The notes below the pieces were generated by a model that was not told where the DNA came from, did not search any database, and saw only the letters and a list, made by a program, of their open reading frames with translations. From assembly GCA_937894335.1 (NCBI GenBank), contig CALCRU010000008.1:54204-118203 (forward strand): a stretch of 64,000 nt of DNA, given 5' to 3'. Below, piece after piece: positions 1-6,803 of the stretch (position 1 is its first letter; every line of letters starts with the position of its first letter). Made by a program: the position numbers and the translations under genes. Source of the stretch: an uncultured Treponema sp. (lineage in GTDB: Bacteria; Spirochaetota; Spirochaetia; Treponematales; Treponemataceae).

Positions 1-2
1 CA

Positions 3-401
3 TTCCCCGCAATAAAAGGAATTGTTACCGTAGAAGAAAGCCAACAGAATGCAAAAAACATATGGGACATTCAGGATTTTCTGGACACAGCAGGAAACGA
101 CATTGCCCTTGCCCAGATGCTTGTTGACGAGTATCAGATTCAGACACAGTCAATTATTGACCAGCTGCGTATAGAACTTGAAAAAAAGGATTTGGACTTT
201 GAAACCCTTCACCGACTTGCCCATACTCTTAAGGGAAGTTCGGCAACAATCAGCGCAGAACAACTTTCAGAGTCAGCACGAAAAATGAACGATGCCGCAA
301 AAGAAAAAAACATACAGACTGTAAAACAGACGCTTACGGAATTTAAATTATGCTTCACAAACTTTAAGCGGCTGGTAACAAAGTGGAGGAAAACGCTATG
401 A
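3..401 (+). CDS. C-terminal part of a hybrid sensor kinase or response regulator, HPt domain (5' truncated by window)
   Basis: The reading frame is open from the window edge, so the N-terminus is missing. What remains is a histidine-phosphotransfer (HPt) domain with the motif LAHTLKGSSATI, whose His is the expected phospho-acceptor in a multistep phosphorelay. The visible stretch before it (FPAIKGIVTVEES...) looks like the end of a linker after a receiver domain, as in hybrid kinases. The stop overlaps the next start as ATGA at 398-401, so the two are probably co-transcribed and translationally coupled. I cannot say whether the missing part is a kinase or only a receiver. A complete hybrid kinase with the same terminal architecture lies at 54082-56913. 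Confidence 0.8.
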   Translation, partial: FPAIKGIVTVEESQQNAKNIWDIQDFLDTAGNDIALAQMLVDEYQIQTQSIIDQLRIELEKKDLDFETLHRLAHTLKGSSATISAEQLSESARKMNDAAKEKNIQTVKQTLTEFKLCFTNFKRLVTKWRKTL

Positions 402-1261
402 ACGAATCACTAAAAAAAACAAACTACCACATGCATACAAAATTCTGCGACGGAAATTCTACTGTTGAAGAAATGGCACAGAGTGCACTGGATCTTGGCA
501 TGGAAAGTTTTGGCTTTAGCGGACACGCAATGAATCCATTCAGTTCGGACTGGCACATGTCGGTAAGGGATTACGAAAACTACTGCAAGGAAGTTAGGGC
601 CGTAAAGGAAAGTGTAAAAGGAAAGGCGGAAGTCTACTGCGGATTTGAGGCGGATTTTATTCCCGGAGTCTGTGAGCCGTCTTTTAAAAGCTACAGTCAG
701 TTTTCTCCAGACTTTTTAATTGGTTCGGTACATTATGTTCTGTCAGAAAGTGAACACGGATTTTTTGAGGCTGACGGAGCGTTTGAAGACACTAGGGAAA
801 GAATAAAAAAATACTTTGGCGGAAATGCAAAAAAGGCGGTTCAGGCCTACTTTGCAAGCCAGAGGGAAATGCTTTTGCACGGAGACTTTACCTTTATAGG
901 CCACTGCGATTTAATCAGAAAGCAGAACAGCAAAAAGGCTCCCAGCAAACTGTTTGACGAAAATGATTCATGGTACAGGAAAGAAATTAAGGCTACTGCA
1001 GACTCTATTGCAAAAGCTGGCGTCTGTGTGGAAATAAACACTGGCGCAATGTCTCGCATGTATCTGGAAAGTCCCTACCCTTCCCTAGATTTTCTTACGC
1101 TGCTAAAAGAAAGAAATGTTCCCGTAACATTTGCCTCTGACGCTCACGCCGCTAGACATGTAGGCTTTGGCTTTGACACAGCATGCGACCTTGCCAGAAG
1201 CGCTGGCTACACAGAACTGCACTATCTGCACGAGGGCAAACTTATTCCGCAAAAACTCTAG
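398..1261 (+). CDS. hisK: Histidinol-phosphatase, PHP family (HisJ/HisK type)
   Basis: This 287-residue PHP-superfamily phosphoesterase would remove phosphate from L-histidinol phosphate, the penultimate histidine step. It shows the N-terminal metal motif NYHMHTKFCDG (HxH), an internal GFEADF, a GSVHYV motif, GHCDLIRK, a VEINTGAM segment and the C-terminal SDAHAARHVGFG, all ordered as in HisJ/HisK. I place the start at ATG 398 rather than the GTG at 383, because GGAGGA at 385-390 sits at ideal spacing and ATG 398 overlaps the upstream stop. Other histidine genes in the window (HisA-IE, HisD) are about 16 kb away, so the pathway is dispersed. Related PHP phosphatases could act on other substrates, but the family-typical length favours histidinol phosphate. 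Confidence 0.85.
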   Translation: MNESLKKTNYHMHTKFCDGNSTVEEMAQSALDLGMESFGFSGHAMNPFSSDWHMSVRDYENYCKEVRAVKESVKGKAEVYCGFEADFIPGVCEPSFKSYSQFSPDFLIGSVHYVLSESEHGFFEADGAFEDTRERIKKYFGGNAKKAVQAYFASQREMLLHGDFTFIGHCDLIRKQNSKKAPSKLFDENDSWYRKEIKATADSIAKAGVCVEINTGAMSRMYLESPYPSLDFLTLLKERNVPVTFASDAHAARHVGFGFDTACDLARSAGYTELHYLHEGKLIPQKL

Positions 1262-1278
1262 CACACAAACAGGAAGCC

Positions 1279-1318
1279 CCTTACCCAGCAGAATATCCGC
1301 TGAGCAAAGGGCGTAAGG
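1279..1318. other. Inverted repeat between convergent genes, possible transcript end
   Basis: CCTTAC at 1279-1284 pairs with GTAAGG at 1313-1318, with an inner CAGC/GCTG pair at 1286-1289 and 1299-1302. It lies between the stops of the histidinol phosphatase and the DksA-like gene, where a bidirectional transcript end would be useful. There is no clear U-run, so it is not a classical intrinsic terminator. Confidence 0.3.
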
Positions 1319-1350
1319 TCCCAGTCAGTATGTAAAGTAATTACTTACGG

Positions 1351-1707
1351 TTAGCGATTCCTTTTTTCTTCTGCAGACTGGCAGTTAACACAGAGCGGAG
1401 CGTAAGGAATTGCTTCAAGGCGAGCCTCGGGTATGGGCTTACCGCACTGGAGGCAAAGACCGTACTTACCCTGATTTATGCGGATGATTGCATTGTCTAT
1501 TGCAGTCAGGCGGGCAGCATCTGCGGCTCCCAGTGAATCCAGCAGGGTTCTGTCTATTGCACCAGAAGCAATGTCCACAACATCACCTGATTCAACTTCT
1601 TCTACAAGGCGGCTCATAGCTTCGTTCTGGGCTGCAAGTGCGTCAAGAATCTGGTTGCGCTGGGCAATCAGCTTTTTCTTTTGTTTTTCTGGAAAATCTT
1701 TTCTCAT
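1351..1707 (-). CDS. dksA: DksA/TraR family C4 zinc-finger regulator
   Basis: This 118-residue protein has an N-terminal coiled-coil region rich in Lys, Gln and Glu. The C-terminal C4 zinc finger reads GLCLQCGKPIPEARLEA followed by CVNC, which is typical of DksA/TraR proteins that insert into the RNA polymerase secondary channel and modulate stringent-response promoters. It is shorter than E. coli DksA (151 aa). The tip segment reads DVVDIASGAIDRT, and I cannot identify with certainty the Asp pair needed for ppGpp synergy. AGGGG upstream of ATG 1707 serves as the ribosome binding site. It is transcribed divergently from infA, with back-to-back -10 boxes. The order dksA/infA/J-domain is one I recall from T. 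pallidum (not checked). Confidence 0.85.
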   Translation of the reverse strand: MRKDFPEKQKKKLIAQRNQILDALAAQNEAMSRLVEEVESGDVVDIASGAIDRTLLDSLGAADAARLTAIDNAIIRINQGKYGLCLQCGKPIPEARLEAIPYAPLCVNCQSAEEKRNR

Positions 1708-1723
1708 TGTTTATCCCCTCATG

Positions 1724-1752
1724 TTGACAATCTATTCACTTTTGTACATACT
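1724..1752 (+). promoter_or_regulatory. Promoter of infA
   Basis: TTGACA at 1724-1729, 17-bp spacer, CATACT at 1747-1752. The predicted leader to the GTG start is about 40 bases. Its -10 hexamer directly abuts the -10 of the opposing dksA promoter. Confidence 0.6.
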
Positions 1753-1781
1753 AGTATACGCATAAAATTCTAAAAAAGCAA
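1753..1781 (-). promoter_or_regulatory. Promoter of the dksA-like gene
   Basis: On the minus strand: TTGCTT (1776-1781), exact 17-bp spacer, TATACT (1753-1758). The leader is about 45 bases and contains an AGGGG ribosome binding site. The -10 box touches that of the infA promoter. Confidence 0.65.
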
Positions 1782-1800
1782 TGTTTTTTTTGGGGGAATT

Positions 1801-2022
1801 GTGGCTAATAAAGACGAAGCAATTGAAGTAGAGGGTGTTGTAAAAGAAGCTCTTCCAAACACCATGTTCCGCGTTGAGCTTAAAAATCAGCATATAATCC
1901 TTGCCCATCTTAGCGGCAAAATGAGAAAGCACTACATAAAAATAGTTCCGGGTGACAATGTAAAGGTAGAACTTTCTCCATATGACCTTAACCGCGGCCG
2001 CATAATCTTCCGCGAGCGCTAA
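1801..2022 (+). CDS. infA: Translation initiation factor IF-1
   Basis: This 73-residue S1/OB-fold protein has the canonical length for IF-1, which binds the 30S A site during initiation. Typical segments are EGVVKEALPNTMFRVEL, ILAHLSGKMRKHYI, VPGDNVKVELSPYDL and GRIIFR. The start is GTG at 1801, preceded by GGGGGAA. Its own consensus-like promoter faces that of the dksA-like gene. The gene is monocistronic and followed by a long perfect inverted repeat (2032-2082). Confidence 0.97.
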   Translation: MANKDEAIEVEGVVKEALPNTMFRVELKNQHIILAHLSGKMRKHYIKIVPGDNVKVELSPYDLNRGRIIFRER

Positions 2023-2031
2023 AACACCCGA

Positions 2032-2082
2032 CCTTTCGCGGCAGTTCTCCAGCGGTATCCACTACCAACTTGACGCGAAAGG
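2032..2082. terminator. Long inverted repeat between infA and the J-domain gene (probable bidirectional transcript end)
   Basis: A perfect 9-bp inverted repeat, CCTTTCGCG (2032-2040) and CGCGAAAGG (2074-2082), with an inner AGTT/AACT pair in a 33-base loop. It is followed by AAATTTTT on the plus strand and lies between convergent genes. The loop is long for an intrinsic terminator. Confidence 0.45.
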
Positions 2083-2144
2083 AAATTTTTCCTTCACATT
2101 TCTTTCTCGACCGTAAAATAAATTCTCTTAGGATTAACTGGGGC

Positions 2145-2780
2145 TTATTTGTTCTTACCTTTGCCAGCAAAAATGTACTTAAGGGAAGAAAAGGCTCCCA
2201 CAAGACCTTTTCCGGCTGCAAACAGGCACAGAAGGTTAAGGGGGAAAAACAGGATAAGAAAGCGGAATCCCAAAATACCAAGGGCCGCCTGTGCCACTCC
2301 CCTAATAAGGAGGGAAATTCCTTCCTGACGGGTGGGCTTTTCCGTGCTGCGGCTTGTATAGGTGTAGGAATAGTGATTGGTTCCGTTACCGTTGCTTCTG
2401 CTAGCCCTGCCTGTAGACTGGTCATATCCACCGTTAAAGAATTCCCAGAAAGGGTCCCCCCGTCCGCCATAGCCGTAACCGTAGGAATCCCTGCTGCCCC
2501 AATCGTAAGAAGTGCGTCCAGACTGTGAGCCGTAAGAACTCTGTCCAGAATAAGAACTGTAGGAAGAATCTGAGGAACCGTAGGCGTCATACTGTCTTCG
2601 TTTTGTTTCATCACCCAAAACTGAATAGGCCGAATTAATCTGCTTAAATTTTTCTTCTGCTGCAGCGTCACCGGGATTTCTGTCGGGATGATACTTAAAA
2701 GCGAGGTTGCGATAAGCCTTTTTTATTTCTTCAGCAGTGGCACTTTTTGTAAGCCCCAGCGTAGAGTATAAATCGTCCAT
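2145..2780 (-). CDS. J-domain (DnaJ-like) membrane protein
   Basis: The N-terminal ~65 residues are a complete J domain: DDLYSTLGL, KKAYRNLAFKYHPDRNPGD with the essential HPD, then AYSVLGDETKRRQYDAYG. The domain would stimulate a DnaK ATPase. A Ser/Gly/Tyr-rich low-complexity region follows instead of the DnaJ zinc-finger and substrate domains, then a Arg/Lys stretch and one or two hydrophobic segments near the C-terminus (LGILGFRFLILFFPLNLL). This suggests a membrane-tethered co-chaperone. I choose ATG 2780 (MDDLYS) because a promoter with its -10 at 2791-2796 leaves too little room for the upstream ATGs. Longer starts at 2786, 2795 or TTG 2819 are possible. Confidence 0.8.
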   Translation of the reverse strand: MDDLYSTLGLTKSATAEEIKKAYRNLAFKYHPDRNPGDAAAEEKFKQINSAYSVLGDETKRRQYDAYGSSDSSYSSYSGQSSYGSQSGRTSYDWGSRDSYGYGYGGRGDPFWEFFNGGYDQSTGRASRSNGNGTNHYSYTYTSRSTEKPTRQEGISLLIRGVAQAALGILGFRFLILFFPLNLLCLFAAGKGLVGAFSSLKYIFAGKGKNK

Positions 2781-2790
2781 AGGCATTTTA

Positions 2791-2819
2791 AACATACAAA
2801 AAATTGTGCTTCTGTTCAA
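2791..2819 (-). promoter_or_regulatory. Promoter of the J-domain gene
   Basis: On the minus strand: TTGAAC (2814-2819), 17-bp spacer, TATGTT (2791-2796). The -10 ends 10 bases before ATG 2780, and no ribosome binding site is visible, so a near-leaderless mRNA is predicted. Confidence 0.45.
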
Positions 2820-2876
2820 GTTTTTTTTTCAAAAATAACAGTTTTTTTACAGAGAGTAGCATTTTACCGTGGTATC

Positions 2877-2885
2877 TGATATAAT
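2877..2885 (+). promoter_or_regulatory. Extended -10 promoter of the MoxR-Bat operon
   Basis: TGATATAAT is a perfect TATAAT with an upstream TGn extension. The ATG inside the box (2884) cannot be the start. The next in-frame ATG is at 2896, 10 bases after the -10, giving a leader of only a few bases. No good -35 is seen. Confidence 0.6.
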
Positions 2886-2895
2886 GAACATATCT

Positions 2896-3891
2896 ATGGA
2901 AACTACTGTTACAAAAGCAGACCTTGCGGAATGCTCAGACTACATTCAGAAATGCCGCGCAGAAGTTGCGCTTAGGGTTGTGGGACAGAACTCTGTCATA
3001 GATGGAATCCTTATGGCTCTTGTTGCAGGAGGTCATGTACTTCTGGAAGGAGTACCGGGTCTTGCAAAAACCCTTGTGGTAAGAACTGTGGCAGATGTTT
3101 CGGGGCTGGACTTTAAGCGCATTCAGTTTACACCAGACCTTCTTCCTGCCGATGTTACAGGTACCCTCATTTACGAACAGGCAACTGGCAACTTTTCGGT
3201 GCGAAAGGGACCAGTCTTTGCAAATGTAGTTCTTGCGGATGAAATTAACCGCGCTCCTGCAAAGGTTCAGTCTGCACTGCTGGAGGCAATGGCGGAACAT
3301 CAAGTTACCATAGGAGAAACAACATACAAACTGCCCAATCCTTTTTTTGTTCTTGCAACACAAAACCCCATAGAGCAAGAAGGGACATACAATCTTCCCG
3401 AAGCCGAACTTGATCGCTTTCTTCTTAAACTGGAAGTTCCCTATCCTAAGCCAGAAGAAGAAATGGAAATAGTCCGCACTATGGGCAACGCTGCATCTGT
3501 TCCTGTAAAAAAAATCTTTTCGGCACAGGCTCTTCAAAAATGCAGGACTGCTGTAGAAGCAATCACCGCTGACGACAAAATACTTCAGTACATAGTTTCG
3601 CTCATTTCGGTTACTAGACCTGCACAGGAAAAAAATTCTCAGGCACACAGGAACGACATTCTGCGTTACATTTCTTTTGGTGCCTCACCTCGTGCTGGAA
3701 TTGCAATGCTCAAGTGTGCAAAGGTAAACGCACTCTTCCAGAACAGAAGTTTTGTCCTTCCCGAAGATGTTCAGGCCGTAGCCCAGCAGGTTCTTGCCCA
3801 TCGTCTTGTGCTTAGTTATGAAGCCTCGGCAGACAATGTTACGGCATCCGACTTGATTTCCAAAATCATAGACCTTATGCCGCTTCCGTAA
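2896..3891 (+). CDS. MoxR-type AAA+ ATPase
   Basis: This 331-residue AAA+ chaperone of the MoxR family would act with downstream VWA proteins in cell-envelope maturation or stress tolerance. Visible motifs are Walker A LLEGVPGLAKT, RIQFTPDLLPADVTG, Walker B NVVLADEINRAPAKVQSALL, the family signature LATQNPIEQEGTYNLPEAE, and FGASPRAG (sensor 2). Upstream GTG and ATG codons at 2869 and 2884 overlap the promoter, so I start at 2896. It is the first gene of a tight operon extending to Smr at 10228. MoxR beside DUF58 and Bat genes is the standard arrangement of the Bat (Bacteroides aerotolerance) locus, which is also found in spirochaetes. Confidence 0.93.
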   Translation: METTVTKADLAECSDYIQKCRAEVALRVVGQNSVIDGILMALVAGGHVLLEGVPGLAKTLVVRTVADVSGLDFKRIQFTPDLLPADVTGTLIYEQATGNFSVRKGPVFANVVLADEINRAPAKVQSALLEAMAEHQVTIGETTYKLPNPFFVLATQNPIEQEGTYNLPEAELDRFLLKLEVPYPKPEEEMEIVRTMGNAASVPVKKIFSAQALQKCRTAVEAITADDKILQYIVSLISVTRPAQEKNSQAHRNDILRYISFGASPRAGIAMLKCAKVNALFQNRSFVLPEDVQAVAQQVLAHRLVLSYEASADNVTASDLISKIIDLMPLP

Positions 3892-3904
3892 CAGGAGCAA
3901 CGCT

Positions 3905-4795
3905 GTGGATCAGAACACCCTTGCAAAACGCGCAAGTCTCTTACACTTAAACTCCCTCGCCATTGCAGACGGAATGAAGAGTGGCTCGTTCAAGTCTCTT
4001 TACAGGGGACAGGGTGTAGAATTTAGCGGAGTAAGAGAATACCTTAGAGGTGATGATGTTCGTGCAATAGACTGGAATGTAACTGCCCGAATGTGTAAAC
4101 CCTATGTGCAACTTTTTGAAGAAGAGCGTGAACTTTATGTCTTTTTAATAATAGACGCATCCCTTTCCATGAGCACAGGTTCAACAAGAAGATCCAGACT
4201 TTCACTTGCACTGGAATGCGCCTCACTTCTTTCACTTGCGGCAATGCACAACTCAAGTCCTGTTGGAGCGGCTGTATTTGACTCGGGAATAAGATTTCTC
4301 TGCGAACCCAAGGCCGGTAAAAATCAGACCTTTATGCTCCTTTCAAAATTTGATGCGCTAGAATCACAATCAGCAGAAGAAGAATCTGCAAAAGGCTCAG
4401 CACTAGACGGCGCCCTGCAGAGTGCAGGAAAACTTTTAAAGAAAAAATCTTTAGTAATGGTCTTTTCCGATTTTCGTACAGCCGGATGGGTTACTCCCCT
4501 TGCCCAACTTTGCCAGAAGCATGATGTTGTTTCGGTACGCATAACAGATCCCTCTGACGAAAAACTTCCCGAGGTGGGAACGATTCCCTTTAGAGATTCC
4601 GAAACTGGTGAGCAAGCAAGACTACCAACTTCAACTCCTTCGTTTGCACGCGCTTGGTCAGAAAGCAATTCAAGGCACATAGACTTGTGGCAAAAAGACT
4701 GCCTAAGGCACGGAAGCATTCCGCTTATTCTTAGCACTGAACAGGATGCGGCTACGGAACTTACAAAATTTTTTGCATCGAGGGCACCAAGATGA
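3905..4795 (+). CDS. DUF58 domain protein with VWA-like fold
   Basis: This 296-residue DUF58 protein is the usual partner of MoxR. It shows the family signature YRGQGVEFSGVREY, followed by GDDVRAIDWNVTAR and then VQLFEEERE. A VWA-like MIDAS begins at IIDASLSMSTGS (DxSxS) and a later segment reads VMVFSDFR. No signal peptide or membrane segment is seen, so it is probably cytoplasmic and membrane-associated through partners. It starts at GTG 3905 behind AGGAG (3893-3897), 13 bases after the MoxR stop. The 3' end overlaps the next gene as ATGA. In related systems the MoxR ATPase remodels such VWA proteins, but the substrate is unknown here. Confidence 0.9.
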   Translation: MDQNTLAKRASLLHLNSLAIADGMKSGSFKSLYRGQGVEFSGVREYLRGDDVRAIDWNVTARMCKPYVQLFEEERELYVFLIIDASLSMSTGSTRRSRLSLALECASLLSLAAMHNSSPVGAAVFDSGIRFLCEPKAGKNQTFMLLSKFDALESQSAEEESAKGSALDGALQSAGKLLKKKSLVMVFSDFRTAGWVTPLAQLCQKHDVVSVRITDPSDEKLPEVGTIPFRDSETGEQARLPTSTPSFARAWSESNSRHIDLWQKDCLRHGSIPLILSTEQDAATELTKFFASRAPR

Positions 4796-5805
4796 AAGCA
4801 CGAAATTTTTTTGTTGCCCTTGCACTTGCTTTTCTTGCGCCAAAGCTGTGCATCATTCACGCCCAAACTGATTCCGTAGAAATTCTTCAGCAGGCACTTA
4901 TGCCAAAAGAAGTTTATGTTGGAGACGAAGCGCAAATCAGAATAACATTCCAAAGCCCCGTAGATTTTTTTGCACTGGCCTCACCTGAATGCATTACTTC
5001 TGACGGAATTTCTTTGGACACGACAATAGACGCCTTTACCCAAAAGGAACAGTCCTGCACCGTAGTTAGGGCTATTCTTGAACGCACGGAATTTTCCTAC
5101 ACACTTATCGTAACCCTAATACCCTGGGAACCGGGAGACATAGACTTTGCGGCATTTGATCTTAATTCGGCATGCCACATAGAACAAGGAGAAATAAGGG
5201 CAAACTTCATAGACATTCAGAATGTTACGGTAACTTCTCTTGCAAAGAAACTTTCAGCAACAACTCTACGAAACCCAGCTTCTCCAAAACTGCTTCCGGG
5301 AACAAACTACATTCTGTGGGCGGCCATTGTTGGCATACTTATTTTTCTAATTCTGATGGTTTTGTTTTTTGTACATCTTCCCGACTTTGTAAAAGGCTTT
5401 GCAGACTTCTGGGAAAAAATCGGATTTGTACGGAATGCAGGCGGCTCAAAGCGACAGATAAAAAAACTTCTTGCAAAAAAAGAAACAGATGCACAGTTTG
5501 CAGAAGAATGGCAGCACATAATGCGGCGTTACCTAGAATACAGATTTTCCGTAAAATTCAACTCCATTGCAACAAACAGAATATACGACACAATCAGAAC
5601 AACCACTGGAGACCTTCTTTCTGCAGATAGGGACATTGCCGTAGAAGAAATGCACAGTCTGTTTATCCGCACAGATTACATTCGCTATGCTGGCGGTTCA
5701 CTTGAAGGACAGAGCGCTGAATTTAGTCTAGGCGAAAAAAAGGAACTGGTAGAAAAAACTCTTTTGCTCATAGACGCTCTTGAAAAAGAGGAGGAATCTA
5801 AATGA
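4792..5805 (+). CDS. Bat-operon membrane protein with periplasmic and cytoplasmic domains
   Basis: This 337-residue protein has a cleavable-type signal (FFVALALAFLAPKLCIIHAQ) and a periplasmic beta-rich region of about 150 residues starting EVYVGDEAQIRITF. The latter resembles the opening of BatD-like domains. One transmembrane helix at about 175-200 (ILWAAIVGILIFLILMVLFF) precedes a helical cytoplasmic tail of about 130 residues. The layout matches the poorly characterised protein that lies between DUF58 and BatA in many Bat loci. ATGA overlaps at both ends (4792 and 5802) argue for translational coupling in the operon. No enzymatic motif is recognised. Its role is inferred from position: linking envelope sensing to the MoxR/VWA complex. 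Confidence 0.75.
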   Translation: MKARNFFVALALAFLAPKLCIIHAQTDSVEILQQALMPKEVYVGDEAQIRITFQSPVDFFALASPECITSDGISLDTTIDAFTQKEQSCTVVRAILERTEFSYTLIVTLIPWEPGDIDFAAFDLNSACHIEQGEIRANFIDIQNVTVTSLAKKLSATTLRNPASPKLLPGTNYILWAAIVGILIFLILMVLFFVHLPDFVKGFADFWEKIGFVRNAGGSKRQIKKLLAKKETDAQFAEEWQHIMRRYLEYRFSVKFNSIATNRIYDTIRTTTGDLLSADRDIAVEEMHSLFIRTDYIRYAGGSLEGQSAEFSLGEKKELVEKTLLLIDALEKEEESK

Positions 5806-6803
5806 TTGGATTTCTGCACCCCTATGCATTCTGCTTTCTTCTTCTGATTCCCATTCTGTTTTTTCTAAGGGCAATAAATGTTTTTTCAAAACCAACTTTT
5901 CCACTTACCATAAGCGACTGGAACGGCTCAAAGTTTACATGGAAAAACGGAGCCATGTCGGCACTTTCGGGACTTGTAAAACTGCTTCTTACCCTTTCAT
6001 ATGCATGCATGGTTACAGCCCTTGCAGGACCGGTAGTGCATCATCAGGAAAAAATTTATACCTCTAGAGGAGCGGACATCCTCTTTGTCATTGACACAAG
6101 CCCTTCCATGGCTGCAAAGGATATAGGCAGAATGTCGCGCCTTAATATTGCCCAGTCCGCAATACACACAATCGTGGAGCAAAACGGCGGACAGCAGTTT
6201 GGTCTTGTTGCAATGGCAAAAGAAGCGGCTGTTGTGGTTCCTCCAACTCTTGATCAAGACACCTTCTTTAGAAGGATGGACTCTCTTGCTGTTGGCGAAA
6301 TGGGTGACGGCACTGCAATAGGCACAGGACTAAGTTGCGCTATAATGCATCTGGAAAATTCTTCAGCACCAAAGAAAAGCATAGTACTCATCACTGACGG
6401 AGAAAACAATGCTGGTTCAGTACACCCCCACACAGCGGCTCGTCTTGCTCTTGAAAAAGGAATTACACTTTATGTTCTTGGCATTGGAACAAAGGGCACC
6501 GTTCAGATAGAATACTCAGATCCAAAAACAGGACAGCAGTATTCCGGATTTTTAAACTCCAACTACGACATAACGGCACTTGCACAAATTGCACAGGAGG
6601 CTGGAGGAAAATTCTTTAGCATAGAAAGCGTAAGTTCACTTTCACAGGCTCTTGCCTCGGTTGCAAAAAACGAAGCGATTGCACAGTCCTATCACCTGCG
6701 GAGCCACGATGTTCAGTACGCCCACTACTTTATTCTTGCCGCACTTTTTCTGCTTTTGGCAGCTTGGTTCATACGGCGAATTGTACTTATGGAGGTCTTA
6801 TGA
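5802..6803 (+). CDS. batA: BatA-like VWA membrane protein
   Basis: This 333-residue protein has two N-terminal hydrophobic segments, a VWA domain and a C-terminal helix (FILAALFLLLAAWFI). The MIDAS is intact: LFVIDTSPSMAAKD (DxSxS), a GDGTAIGTGLS threonine loop and VLITDGENNAGS. This is the standard Aerotolerance Regulator architecture, with the VWA domain projecting from the membrane and binding a metal and a protein ligand. It overlaps both neighbours by ATGA. In Bacteroides and spirochaetes Bat proteins have been linked to oxygen or envelope stress. For the probable anaerobe here I only infer an envelope-protection role. Confidence 0.88.
   Translation: MIGFLHPYAFCFLLLIPILFFLRAINVFSKPTFPLTISDWNGSKFTWKNGAMSALSGLVKLLLTLSYACMVTALAGPVVHHQEKIYTSRGADILFVIDTSPSMAAKDIGRMSRLNIAQSAIHTIVEQNGGQQFGLVAMAKEAAVVVPPTLDQDTFFRRMDSLAVGEMGDGTAIGTGLSCAIMHLENSSAPKKSIVLITDGENNAGSVHPHTAARLALEKGITLYVLGIGTKGTVQIEYSDPKTGQQYSGFLNSNYDITALAQIAQEAGGKFFSIESVSSLSQALASVAKNEAIAQSYHLRSHDVQYAHYFILAALFLLLAAWFIRRIVLMEVL

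Noticed and set aside
2070..2528. Plus-strand frame antisense to the J-domain gene
   Set aside because: The opposite strand encodes a clear J domain; this frame has no recognisable motif or start signal.
2869..2895. Longer MoxR start at GTG 2869 or ATG 2884
   Set aside because: These codons overlap the extended -10 box TGATATAAT; transcription would start after them.
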